From Agrobacterium albertimagni AOL15 (GTDB taxonomy: Bacteria > Pseudomonadota > Alphaproteobacteria > Rhizobiales > Rhizobiaceae), in assembly GCF_000300855.1 (NCBI RefSeq), contig NZ_ALJF01000008.1, forward strand, positions 1-64,000: a DNA stretch of 64,000 nt. Reading direction: 5' to 3'. Shown here in pieces: positions 32,757-40,794 of the stretch; position 1 is the stretch's first letter; each line of letters opens with the position of its first letter. Both the position numbers and the translations under genes were made by a program. The notes under the pieces are model-generated. The model worked only from the letters and a program-made list of their open reading frames with translations. It did not search any database and was not told the DNA's origin.

Positions 32757-33605
32757 TCAGGCCGCTGTGAAGGCGGGGTCGCCAAGGTCGAGCCGAACAG
32801 TGTCGGGCTGATGGGGCGTGCGCGGTAGATCGCGTTCGAGCACGATCCGGTTGCGGCCGGACGATTTGGCCAGATACAGTGCCTGATCGGCTGCGGCGTA
32901 AACTGCCGTGAAATCGCGGAGCGGCGTGATGTCGGCCAAGCCGCCGGAGATCGTGACGGCGATCGACTGATGCACCGACTCAACCAGTCGGTTGGCAATG
33001 GTGCGTCTCAGTTTTTCCGCGATGGAGATGACATCGGCAAAGTCGGAATCCCTGAACAGGATGGCGAACTCCTCTCCACCGATACGGGCGACGAGATGGG
33101 CGGGGCCGGTGATTTCGCAAAGCGTTCTTGCAACGGAGACGATCACGTCGTCGCCGGCCAGATGGCCGTAACGATCATTGATCTGCTTGAAGCGGTCGAT
33201 GTCCAGGATCAGCAGATGCCCGCGCTCAACCAGAGAGAGATCCTCGATGAAGGCGCGGCGATTGAGGAGGCCCGACAGCATGTCCGTGCGGCTCAACTGG
33301 CGGAACTCCAGCCTGGTTCTGGCGAGGTGGATGACGGCATAACCCATGTAGAGAGAGCAGAGCATCGTCAGGACGAAGGATACGATCATGGCGATGCCGC
33401 AGCCGATTGCAAGATCGCGCAACAGTGGGTTGAGCAGGACATCGAAGGCATGCAGGATAAGCAAGATGCCTGCGACCATAAAGCAGGCGATGATGGAATT
33501 GCGGATCGACAGTCTGGTTGCAAAGCGGAGCACCGCATCCCAGTTATCGAATTCTGTCAGCCCAATATCGCGGATGACCCACGCTTCAATCCGTTGCTTC
33601 AACAT
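32757..33605 (-). CDS. membrane diguanylate cyclase (GGDEF domain)
   Basis: 282 residues from ATG at 33605 (GTG 33620 is an alternative). Two or three membrane helices lie in the first ~110 residues, then LSRTDMLSGLLNRRAF and a GGDEF domain with DIDRFKQINDRYGH and the active RIGGEEFAILF. The RxxD inhibitory site is absent (GPAH). It should synthesise c-di-GMP. It resembles the protein at 17763-18617 in length, layout, the N-terminal WVIR and the linker, so they are probably paralogues. It converges with ligA, with stop codons two bases apart. Confidence 0.92.
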   Translation of the reverse strand: MLKQRIEAWVIRDIGLTEFDNWDAVLRFATRLSIRNSIIACFMVAGILLILHAFDVLLNPLLRDLAIGCGIAMIVSFVLTMLCSLYMGYAVIHLARTRLEFRQLSRTDMLSGLLNRRAFIEDLSLVERGHLLILDIDRFKQINDRYGHLAGDDVIVSVARTLCEITGPAHLVARIGGEEFAILFRDSDFADVISIAEKLRRTIANRLVESVHQSIAVTISGGLADITPLRDFTAVYAAADQALYLAKSSGRNRIVLERDLPRTPHQPDTVRLDLGDPAFTAA

Positions 33606-33696
33606 AGTTTTTGACCACACAGAATGACTTGAAACGAAAATCGGTCAGTCGACGCGAGAGCTTATCTGCGGCCGTCTGCTGTCATGAAATAGGTTA

Positions 33697-33715
33697 GGTC
33701 GCGACCATCGCGACC
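33697..33715. promoter_or_regulatory. 19-bp palindrome upstream of the second GGDEF gene
   Basis: GGTCGCGA-CCA-TCGCGACC has perfect 8-base arms and lies 92 bases upstream of the GGDEF start on the - strand and 140 bases downstream of the TIGR02588 gene. No U-run follows on either strand, so an operator is as likely as a terminator. The remainder of 33606-33854 shows an AT-rich patch at 33760-33800 and nothing else recognisable. Confidence 0.4.
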
Positions 33716-33854
33716 GCTTTACATCAAGGTGCCGAATGCAACCCTGGCAGTAAAGAGTTCATTTTCATTTCTACTATTATTAATCCCCTAAAAATTAAGG
33801 TTCGATGAATCCGAAACCCTGGATTGCATCGGATCCCGTGTCGAACCGAGACGC

Positions 33855-34265
33855 TCACGGCTCTGTGAAGCCGGATGGCACAATCTGCAACCGATGAAGA
33901 GACGGATCGTTGACGAAGACCAGACCGCCACGCGATGTCGAGCCGGCGGCGACGTAGTCGAAGGTCATTCCTGCCTCCTCGATCGTCGTGGTCCCGTCGA
34001 GAAGGGATCCCTTTATCTCGACCGCTGCAGCGGCCTGATCGCCTGAATTGCGCACCTCGATCATCACGCGCCAGCCCGAGGGCAGGGGGTCGATGGTGAG
34101 GATCTGGGCGGCAATCTCCGGTGGGCGGTCTGCATTCGTCATTGCTTCGAATGCCATCCAGCCGATCATCGCCACGACGATTGTGGTTGACGCAAGTCCG
34201 GTGAGCCACTCGACCCAGTGTGGTCGGATCGGATCGGCAGATTTGCTGACATCATGACGGGTCAT
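33855..34265 (-). CDS. TIGR02588-type single-pass membrane protein, function unknown
   Basis: 136 residues from ATG 34265, directly preceded by GAGGAGG; an upstream start at 34280 is less likely. One N-terminal membrane helix (LASTTIVVAMIGWMAF) is followed by a soluble, presumably periplasmic, domain with GWRVMIEVRNSGDQAAAAVEIKG, which suggests a beta-sandwich. It matches my memory of the TIGR02588 family, which always accompanies TIGR02587; no function is established. It starts 11 bases after the stop of the TIGR02587 gene, so both are one operon. Confidence 0.75.
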   Translation of the reverse strand: MTRHDVSKSADPIRPHWVEWLTGLASTTIVVAMIGWMAFEAMTNADRPPEIAAQILTIDPLPSGWRVMIEVRNSGDQAAAAVEIKGSLLDGTTTIEEAGMTFDYVAAGSTSRGGLVFVNDPSLHRLQIVPSGFTEP

Positions 34266-34276
34266 GGTAAGCCTCC

Positions 34277-35140
34277 TCAAAGGATAAGTCTGGCGGCAGC
34301 CGCGCCGATCGCTGCGGGGAAGCCGAGGACGACGAGCGTCAAAACGGCCTCGGCGGTGCCGAGGTCATCCAGTCGGCCGAAGGTCCAGAGACTGTAAAGG
34401 CTGACGGCGAGGGCGACGACATAGCCGGGTATCGTGAAGCGCACAAAGGCGTGCCAGACCGGCGTGTCCTCCTGAAGACTATGGCTGCCCTTGAAAGCGA
34501 GCGCATAGACGAAACCATGCATCAGCATCATCGACAGCGCCATAAGCGCAAGGGCGTGCCAGATGGTCATCTTGTAGGCGAGCAGGATCATTTCTTCTGT
34601 CGGCGCGAGATTGAGCGACAGGAAGAGTGCGCCGACGGCCATCATGAAGAGTTCGGTGAGATATCCCGTACTGGCTTCCTGGCTCGGATCGCTGTCGTCC
34701 CCATCGTCATCCTCGTCCTGCATGCTGAGCTGGCTTCGGCCGAGCAAGGCGCCGATGCTCGCTGGCACCGCCTGCAGCGCCACCATGCCGACCCATTCGC
34801 GCGGCGCCATGCCGAACTTGATCACCCCGAGCAGCACGAGGATCAACGCACTGGCCACCACGCCCATGCCATAGGCGACGATCGCGTCTCGGGCCGACTC
34901 GCGCCAGGTGGCGGTCCGTTCGAAACCGATGCGGTGGGAGAGCCCGATGAGGAGAGGAAGATTGAGAACGAGCAGCAGCAGAAGCCGCTCTCGGTCCATG
35001 TAGAAGCCCAAGAACCACATCTCCATCGTCATCAGCATGGGGATGGAGAAGAGCAGCGCTCCAGCAAGCCCGCGTGCAAGTCCGACGAGAAACCGGGTTA
35101 CCCGCGCCGATTCGTGAGTTTCATTCGCGACTTCTGCCAT
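34277..35140 (-). CDS. TIGR02587-type polytopic membrane protein, function unknown
   Basis: 287 residues from ATG 35140 (GGACGGTGG upstream; ATG 35176 also in frame). About seven to eight membrane helices, with a highly acidic cytoplasmic or periplasmic loop DEDDDGDDSDPSQEA in the middle and the motif NLAPTEEMILLAYKM after it. The family is widespread in rhizobia and some cyanobacteria, without known function. It is paired with the TIGR02588 gene downstream. The acidic loop could bind metal or basic partners (inference). Confidence 0.78.
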   Translation of the reverse strand: MAEVANETHESARVTRFLVGLARGLAGALLFSIPMLMTMEMWFLGFYMDRERLLLLLVLNLPLLIGLSHRIGFERTATWRESARDAIVAYGMGVVASALILVLLGVIKFGMAPREWVGMVALQAVPASIGALLGRSQLSMQDEDDDGDDSDPSQEASTGYLTELFMMAVGALFLSLNLAPTEEMILLAYKMTIWHALALMALSMMLMHGFVYALAFKGSHSLQEDTPVWHAFVRFTIPGYVVALAVSLYSLWTFGRLDDLGTAEAVLTLVVLGFPAAIGAAAARLIL

Positions 35141-35282
35141 TGTTCCACCGTCCCTTGCCGCGCAGGGAATGCGCAAATGGGGGTGGTTGTTCCGTCTGGC
35201 AGGAGGTTCACCGGCTGCCGTCAGGCAACCGGCTCATGTCTTGGAGGAGGGCTGCTGCGCCTCCCTGCGACCAGGGGCTGGA

Positions 35283-37394
35283 TCAGCCCTTCGGCTTGAA
35301 GGTCTTCTTCTTGGGGCCTGCCGATGGTCCACGGTCGTCGAACTTGCCCTTGGGCTTTCCAGCGCCGGCGAAGGCAGGCTTATCGCCCTTCGGCTTGCCG
35401 GCCCAGTCGGGCTTGGCAGGCTTGTCCCAGGAATTCGAGGCACCCTTCGGCTTCTTCTTGAAACCCGGCTTGTCGTCGCTCCAGTCGGTGCGCTTCGGCT
35501 TGGGCGCGTCGCCCCAGACTTCCGAATCCGTCACCGCCATGGCGTCGCGCGGCGGCCGGGCAGGGCCGTCGTCCTTGCGGGCATAGGGTTTCTTCTCACC
35601 GAACGGCTTCTTTTCACCATAGGGTGCCTTGTCGCCATAGGCTTTCTTTTCGCCGTAAGGCTTCTTGTCGGCATAAGGCTTCTTGTCGCCGAAGGGCTTG
35701 CGATCGCCATCTTCGCGCGGCGGCCGGGCTGCGCGTTCCTTCGGCGCTGCATTGAAGTCCGGCATGCCGGGGAGCTGCGCCATGGTGATGCCGCGCTCAA
35801 GCGCCTTGTTCGGTCCAAGTGCGCCGAGGAACGTGTCGAGCGCGCTTTCGGCGATCTCGACGAAGGTTTCCTCCGGCTGCATCTTGATTGCGCCGATCTC
35901 GTTCTTGGTGATGTTGCCGTTGCGGCAGAGCATCGGGATCAGCCAGCGCGGCTCGGCATGCTGGCGACGGCCGACGGACACGGAGAACCATACGCTCGGG
36001 CCGAAATCGCCGCGCGGCTTGGTCGTGGAGCTTGCGGGGTTGGCGTAGTCAGGCTCCTTGCGCGCCTTGCCGGCTTCGAGGCTGACCGGGATCAGATCCT
36101 CCGGTGCCGAGCGATTGCCACGCTGCAGACGCAGGAAGGCGGCAGCCACCTGTTCAGCCCCATGGGTAGCGATCAGCGCCTGAACCATGGGCGCTTCGTC
36201 CTCGGTGATCGCTTCCGTCAGCGAGGCGTCGCCCATCAGCCGTTCATCGTCGCGGGCTTGGACTTCGTCGGCAGAGGGCGGAAGCGCCCAGGTCGGACGG
36301 ACATTGGCGCCACCAAGCAGGCGCTCGGCCTTGCGGCGCGCGCTGTTCGGTACGATCAGCGCCGAGACACCCTTGTTGCCGGCGCGGCCCGTACGGCCGG
36401 AGCGATGCAGCAAGGTTTCGGAATTGGTCGGCAGGTCGGCATGAATGACGAGTTCCAGACCGGGGAGGTCGATGCCGCGGGCAGCGACGTCGGTCGCGAT
36501 GCAGACGCGCGCACGGCCATCGCGCATGGCCTGCAGCGCGTGGGTGCGTTCGTTCTGCGAAAGCTCGCCGGACAGCGCCACGACCGAGAAGCCACGATTG
36601 TGCAGGCGTGCCGTCAGATGGTTCACGGCAGCGCGGGTGGAGCAGAAGACAATGGCGTTGCGGGCTTCATAGAAGCGCAGCACATTGATGATGGCATTCT
36701 CGCGATCGGGATTGGCGACCATCAGCGCGCGATATTCGATGTCGACGTGCTGCTTCTGTTCGGAGACGGCCTCGATGCGACGCGCATCACGCTGGTAGCT
36801 CTTTGCGAGATCGGCGATCGAGCGCGGCACGGTTGCCGAGAACATCAGCGTGCGGCGATCGTCGGGCGATTCTTCCAGGATGAATTCGAGGTCTTCGCGG
36901 AAGCCGAGATCGAGCATTTCGTCGGCTTCGTCGAGCACGACGACGCGCATCTGAGACAGGTCGAGTGCGCGGCGGGTGATGTGGTCGCGCAGGCGCCCCG
37001 GGGTGCCGACGATGATATGGGCACCGCGCTCAAGCGCCCGGCGCTCGTTGCGAATATCCATGCCGCCGACACAGGAACCGATGATTGCGCCGGTCTCGGC
37101 ATAGAGCCATTCCAGCTCGCGCATGACCTGCATGGCCAGTTCGCGGGTCGGGGCAATGGCAAGAGCCAGCGGCGCACCGGCGCGCTCGAAACGACCGCCT
37201 TCCGGCAGCAGCGTCGGGGCCATGGCGAGACCGAAGGCAACCGTCTTGCCAGAGCCCGTCTGCGCCGAGACGAGCGCATCGCGACCTTCCAGTTCGGGGT
37301 CGATCATGGCTTGCTGCACGGGTGTCAGGGTGTCGTAGCCGCGCTTGCGCAAGGCCTCAGCGATCGCCGGAACGATGGCGTCGAAATCAGTCAT
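35283..37394 (-). CDS. DEAD-box RNA helicase with RNA-binding domain and Lys-rich repeat tail
   Basis: 703 residues. RecA-like core: Q-motif (YDTLTPVQQAMI), AQTGSGKT, PTRELAMQ, TPGRLRDH, DEAD (VLDEADEML), SAT, then domain 2 with IVFCSTR, TDVAARGIDLPG and HRSGRTGRAG. Residues about 465-545 resemble the DbpA/CsdA C-terminal RNA-binding domain. Residues 564-605 are repeats of a KKPYGE/D unit, and the last ~100 residues are rich in Lys, Pro and Gly. Probably remodels rRNA or mRNA, like CsdA/DeaD in cold adaptation or ribosome assembly. RhlE and DeaD cannot be separated from sequence alone. Confidence 0.93.
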   Translation of the reverse strand: MTDFDAIVPAIAEALRKRGYDTLTPVQQAMIDPELEGRDALVSAQTGSGKTVAFGLAMAPTLLPEGGRFERAGAPLALAIAPTRELAMQVMRELEWLYAETGAIIGSCVGGMDIRNERRALERGAHIIVGTPGRLRDHITRRALDLSQMRVVVLDEADEMLDLGFREDLEFILEESPDDRRTLMFSATVPRSIADLAKSYQRDARRIEAVSEQKQHVDIEYRALMVANPDRENAIINVLRFYEARNAIVFCSTRAAVNHLTARLHNRGFSVVALSGELSQNERTHALQAMRDGRARVCIATDVAARGIDLPGLELVIHADLPTNSETLLHRSGRTGRAGNKGVSALIVPNSARRKAERLLGGANVRPTWALPPSADEVQARDDERLMGDASLTEAITEDEAPMVQALIATHGAEQVAAAFLRLQRGNRSAPEDLIPVSLEAGKARKEPDYANPASSTTKPRGDFGPSVWFSVSVGRRQHAEPRWLIPMLCRNGNITKNEIGAIKMQPEETFVEIAESALDTFLGALGPNKALERGITMAQLPGMPDFNAAPKERAARPPREDGDRKPFGDKKPYADKKPYGEKKAYGDKAPYGEKKPFGEKKPYARKDDGPARPPRDAMAVTDSEVWGDAPKPKRTDWSDDKPGFKKKPKGASNSWDKPAKPDWAGKPKGDKPAFAGAGKPKGKFDDRGPSAGPKKKTFKPKG
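35581..35705 (-). repeat. coding repeat in the helicase tail (KKPYGE units)
   Basis: About seven copies of an 18-base unit encoding K-K-P-Y/F-G/A-E/D, in the same frame. Copies vary, so they probably arose by slippage and then diverged. The encoded tail is basic and disordered. Confidence 0.75.
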
Positions 37395-37560
37395 GAAGTG
37401 GTCTTTCGAATGTGATGGATGATGCGGGCCAAAGCGCCGCGCCCGCCGATTGCGGGTATGTTGGCGCTGTTCCTACTCGTCTAGACCCGGAAAGTCGAGA
37501 GGCAGGGAACGAAAACGCTGCGCTATGGTGAACCATGGGGCCTCGCATCATCCAGAAAAG

Positions 37561-38097
37561 TCACGCGCGCAGCCGCGCCATGGCCAAAGCTTCGACATAG
37601 GTTCCGCCCCGGAAGGCATACTCCGCCATCCGCCCCTCCACGGTGAAGCCGAAGCTTTCATAGAGTGCAATGGCTGCATGATTGTCCGCGTAAACGGTCA
37701 ATTCAAGGCGTCGCAGGTTCAGCCAGTCATCCGCGATCCCGATCGCCTCGCCGAGGAGCGCGCGTCCGATCCCACGGCGGGTGTAGTCGTCGTGCACGCC
37801 CATGCCGAGTGTCGCGACATGGGCACGCCTACCCTTTGCCGGCCACAAGGCGATATCGCCGACGACCATTCCGTCGAGCAAGGCCACGAGGCTTCGGACA
37901 TCGGCGGGCTGCTGTTCTATCCCGCGCCTGATTTCCTCTACGCTGTGATAGGGGAGGCGCATGGTGCCCCAGCGGTAGCCAGGCAGGTTGTGCAGGTCTG
38001 CGATTGCTGCAGCGTCTGTCAGGGATCGCGCGCGGATCGTCAGGCCTTCGGGCCAGGCTCGATTGTCTCGGGACGCTATGGGGGGCGACTGCGTCAT
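37561..38097 (-). CDS. GNAT-family N-acetyltransferase
   Basis: 178 residues, ATG 38097 preceded by GGAGAG. GNAT fold with motif A RRGIGRALLGEAI after LGMGVHDDYT, and the later TVYADNHAAIALYESFGF (motif B), as in RimI/PhnO-like acetyltransferases that use acetyl-CoA. The substrate may be a small molecule or a protein amine; nothing specific is visible. It stands alone, divergent from the exonuclease gene with 247 bases between. Confidence 0.9.
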   Translation of the reverse strand: MTQSPPIASRDNRAWPEGLTIRARSLTDAAAIADLHNLPGYRWGTMRLPYHSVEEIRRGIEQQPADVRSLVALLDGMVVGDIALWPAKGRRAHVATLGMGVHDDYTRRGIGRALLGEAIGIADDWLNLRRLELTVYADNHAAIALYESFGFTVEGRMAEYAFRGGTYVEALAMARLRA

Positions 38098-38344
38098 GCT
38101 TGCTCTCCATGTATTGGGCGGGAGAGCGAACCGGACGCCTGCTCAACCGCAGGGCGTTCGGGATAAATCGGTGCTACAGACGCGACCTGACCCGGACACC
38201 CTTTTTAAGGGTGGTCACGTGAAGGGTCATCGCGGTGGTCAAGTCAGCTGCAGCCATGTGCGCATGATGGACAGGGTGCAGGCGTCGGTCAAGTGCGACG
38301 CCGGGACCCTTGTCCGAATCCGCTGCAGCTTTTAAGGCTTTGAC
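38098..38344. other. intergenic region between divergent genes
   Basis: 247 bases. It holds a perfect 7-base inverted repeat CACCCTT-TTT-AAGGGTG at 38197-38213 and three similar GGTCA(A/C)GT words between 38213 and 38302. No small gene or RNA family is recognised. It presumably contains the promoters of the acetyltransferase and exonuclease genes. Confidence 0.35.
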
Positions 38345-38986
38345 ATGTCCATCTCTCAATTTTCCGGCAAGACGATTGCCATCGACTTCGAGACCGCGAC
38401 CGAGGCGCGCGCGAGTGCCTGCTCCATCGGCCTCGCCTTCATCGAGGACGGCCGCGTCGTGCGTGTCGAGGAGCGCCTGATCCGGCCACCGGAGAACCGC
38501 TACTCCCCGTTCAATATCGCCATTCACGGCATCCGGCCCGAGCACACAGCCCATGCCCCGGAATTTGCCGACGTCATGCTCGAATTCGCCGCCGATTTCG
38601 AGGGTGCGCGGATGATCGCGCACAATGCCTCCTTCGACTTTTCCGTGCTCAGGGCCAGTCTTGATCTCTGCGGGCTTCACTATCCGGACCTTTCCTACCT
38701 GTGCAGCGTGAAGCTCGCCCAGCGTCACTGGCCGGATCTCGGATCGCATCGGCTGAACGTGTTGGCCGCTCATCTCGGGCTCACTTTCCTGCATCACAAT
38801 GCGGCGGAAGATGCGCGGATCTGCGCTGAGGCCTGCCTTGCCATGGCTCTCGAGGCCGAAGTCGACGACTTCTTCGATCTCGCCCTGAAGCTCGGGCTCA
38901 ATCCGGGCCGTCTGCACCGGCAGGGCTATGATGCCTGCTCCTTTGCCCGCAAGCCGAAGAAGAAGGCGCTCGCCTTGCAAGCGTGA
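38345..38986 (+). CDS. DEDDh 3'-5' exonuclease (DnaQ-like)
   Basis: 213 residues. Exonuclease domain (RNase T/DnaQ fold): ExoI AIDFETATE (Asp-x-Glu), ExoII AHNASFDFSVL and ExoIII HHNAAEDARICAE (His, Asp), which are the DEDDh residues. After about residue 170 there is a short C-terminal region with HRQGYDACSF and a Lys-rich end. It is too short to be the PolIII epsilon subunit; stand-alone exonucleases of this type act in DNA repair or RNA turnover. Only a modest SD precedes the start (TTTTAAGG). Confidence 0.9.
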   Translation: MSISQFSGKTIAIDFETATEARASACSIGLAFIEDGRVVRVEERLIRPPENRYSPFNIAIHGIRPEHTAHAPEFADVMLEFAADFEGARMIAHNASFDFSVLRASLDLCGLHYPDLSYLCSVKLAQRHWPDLGSHRLNVLAAHLGLTFLHHNAAEDARICAEACLAMALEAEVDDFFDLALKLGLNPGRLHRQGYDACSFARKPKKKALALQA

Positions 38987-39029
38987 TCGGGCATCCTATC
39001 TTCAGGGATATCACGAAGGAGTGAACTCG

Positions 39030-39518
39030 ATGTCGATCCGCAAAGCCACTGCTGCTGCCGTCATTCTCGCCTCGACGGCGATTCCCGCGTCGTCTGAAGT
39101 CGTCGGCAAGGTCGGCGTGGACTGGGTCGGCAATGACATCGTCATCGAAGCAATGACCGATCCGGAAGTGAAGGGGGTTACCTGCCACGTCACCTATTTC
39201 GATCGCTCGATCATCGATCGGCTCTCCAAGGGGAACTGGTTCGAGGACCCGTCCAATAACTCGATTGCCTGCCGCCAGACGGGACCGATCGAGATCGGCG
39301 ACATCGATCTCTCGGAAGATGGCGAAGAGGTCTTCCGGGAAGGGCTCTCGATCATCTGGAAGTCGCTGGTCGTTAATCGCATCTACGACAAGAAGAACGA
39401 TACACTCATCTATCTTGCCCATTCGCGGCAGGTGGTCGAAGGCTCTGCCAAGATGGCGATCTCGACCGTGCCGCTCTTCAATCAGACAGTCGTTTGGAAG
39501 TCGGGCAAGCCGAACTGA
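39030..39518 (+). CDS. creA: CreA family periplasmic protein
   Basis: 162 residues from ATG 39030 with a good SD (GAAGGAG); a longer in-frame start overlaps the upstream gene. Residues 1-22 are a signal peptide (VILASTAIPASS). The mature part GKVGVDWVGNDIVIEAM, VTCHVTYFDRS and CRQTGPIEI is that of the CreA protein, present in most proteobacteria next to various genes and without established function. Two cysteines could form a disulfide in the periplasm. Confidence 0.9.
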   Translation: MSIRKATAAAVILASTAIPASSEVVGKVGVDWVGNDIVIEAMTDPEVKGVTCHVTYFDRSIIDRLSKGNWFEDPSNNSIACRQTGPIEIGDIDLSEDGEEVFREGLSIIWKSLVVNRIYDKKNDTLIYLAHSRQVVEGSAKMAISTVPLFNQTVVWKSGKPN

Positions 39519-39676
39519 CAGACCAGTTTTGGGGGGAATAGAGATTGGCGTGTCCGGTGTGACATCCGTCACTTCAACGGGGCGGTGCCGTGGGTCATGC
39601 ATCTTGGACCGGCGCCGCGTCACCCCCAATTTCGCAGCCGGACGGAGAGCATCCTGTTCAACTCTCCACGCAAAGA

Positions 39677-39708
39677 CGCCCTGGAACCTTGCGGATCCAG
39701 GGCGTTTT
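39677..39708 (+). terminator. terminator between creA and the converging secreted-protein gene
   Basis: CGCCCTGGA (39677-39685) pairs with TCCAGGGCG (39696-39704), then TTTT on the + strand. The opposite strand has TCTTT after the stem, so it may serve both converging genes. Confidence 0.85.
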
Positions 39709-39726
39709 CATGTGGCGATCAATGTC

Positions 39727-40089
39727 TTACTTGACGTAGACGATCTTGCCGCCGTTGGCTGCTTCTTCAACGTGGAAGACGTTGGTGGCCTGAACGCTCT
39801 GGGCCTGAAGAGCCTCGGCGATCGCCGGGTCGGACGAAATCTGAGCCTGCGCTTCAGTCATCGACTCCGAGCTGTTGGCCAGCTGCGAAAGACGGGTGTG
39901 TTCAGAGCGGTTCTGGTCGTTGTCCAGGCTGTCGAGGCGAACGATGTTAACGCCCTCGGTTGCCATGGTCGTGGAATTGGTCATGGTCGTGGTGTCGACC
40001 ATCGGTTCAGCGGTCTGGGCAAGGGCAACGCCCGAAACGGAGGCGATGGACATGGCACCGGCGAGCGCAAGCTTTACTGCAGAATTCAT
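39727..40089 (-). CDS. small secreted hypothetical protein
   Basis: 120 residues from ATG 40089 with a strong AAGGAG; a longer frame to 40158 is not needed. A clear signal peptide (MNSAVKLALAGAMSIASVSGVALAQ) is followed by a Thr/Met-rich stretch (VDTTTMTNSTTMATEG) and a helical, Ala/Gln-rich domain ending in FHVEEAANGGKIVYVK. No family recognised. It has its own AT-rich upstream region and terminator, so it looks like an independently expressed envelope protein. Confidence 0.75.
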   Translation of the reverse strand: MNSAVKLALAGAMSIASVSGVALAQTAEPMVDTTTMTNSTTMATEGVNIVRLDSLDNDQNRSEHTRLSQLANSSESMTEAQAQISSDPAIAEALQAQSVQATNVFHVEEAANGGKIVYVK

Positions 40090-40277
40090 GGTCTTTCTCC
40101 TTGGTTTCTTTTCGAATTTTCTGCTTCGTGGGAAGCTGACAGGAGAACGCGGGACCATGGAGAGGGTTCCGGCAAGCGTTAAAATTATTTATACATAATA
40201 ACGGATATTCGTCATAATTTCTTACAACAAAAATACACGCCATCGGTGAGGCCGATCGCGTTCACAAGGAAGCTGAA
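40090..40277 (-). promoter_or_regulatory. AT-rich upstream region of the secreted-protein gene
   Basis: 40170-40240 is strikingly AT-rich for this window (for example TTATTTATACATAATAA near 40186-40202), between the secreted-protein gene and the cheW terminator. It is a plausible promoter or regulator-binding region; boxes could not be fixed. Confidence 0.45.
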
Positions 40278-40305
40278 GAAAAAATGCCCCGCGGATACGG
40301 AGCAT
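40278..40305 (-). terminator. intrinsic terminator after cheW
   Basis: On the - strand ATGCTCCG pairs with CGGGGCAT (one G-U pair) and is followed by a run of T (complement of the A-run at 40278-40283). The cheW stop is at 40328. Confidence 0.85.
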
Positions 40306-40327
40306 TTTCCTGGGAAGGGAAGTCGGC

Positions 40328-40792
40328 TCAAGCTGCCTGAGCAAGCTCGTCGGCGATGACGGTGTCGAGGTTGAGGAAGCAGACCATCGACTTCTCGAGT
40401 GCGACGATGCCGCGGCAGAAGGCGCGCTGGGCTTCCGGGATGATCTCCGGTGCCGGCTGCAGGTCTTCACTCTTGATCGTCATCATGTCCGAAACCTGTT
40501 CGACCAGGAGACCGACCAGCTTGCCGGCGATGTCCGTGACGATGATCGCAGCGCGTTCCGACGGTTCGGTCATCTTCATGCCGAGACGGCAGGCCATGTC
40601 GATGACCGGGATGACGGCGCCGCGCAGGTTGATCAGGCCGAGAACGTAAGGGGGGGTATGTGGCATCGGAGTGACCGGTGCCCAACCGCGGATTTCGCGG
40701 ATGGCCATGATGTCGATGCAGAATTCCTGGTCGCCGAGGTGGAAGGATACGATTTCCAGATAGGCACCCGACTGTTTGATGGCATTGCTCAT
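40328..40792 (-). CDS. cheW: chemotaxis coupling protein CheW
   Basis: 154 residues. Entire length is a CheW domain: IVSFHLGDQEFCIDIMAIREIRG at the start, TPMPHTPPYVLGLINLRGAVIPVIDM and the VQ/DMM region. CheW couples chemoreceptors to the CheA kinase in the cytoplasm. Two bases separate it from the receptor gene upstream, so they are cotranscribed. No cheA, cheY, cheB or cheR is in the window, so it must work with proteins encoded elsewhere. Confidence 0.96.
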   Translation of the reverse strand: MSNAIKQSGAYLEIVSFHLGDQEFCIDIMAIREIRGWAPVTPMPHTPPYVLGLINLRGAVIPVIDMACRLGMKMTEPSERAAIIVTDIAGKLVGLLVEQVSDMMTIKSEDLQPAPEIIPEAQRAFCRGIVALEKSMVCFLNLDTVIADELAQAA

Positions 40793-40794
40793 GT

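Noticed and set aside
35169..37415. 748-codon + frame opposite the DEAD-box helicase
   Set aside because: Antisense to a gene with full helicase motifs; its product has no domain.
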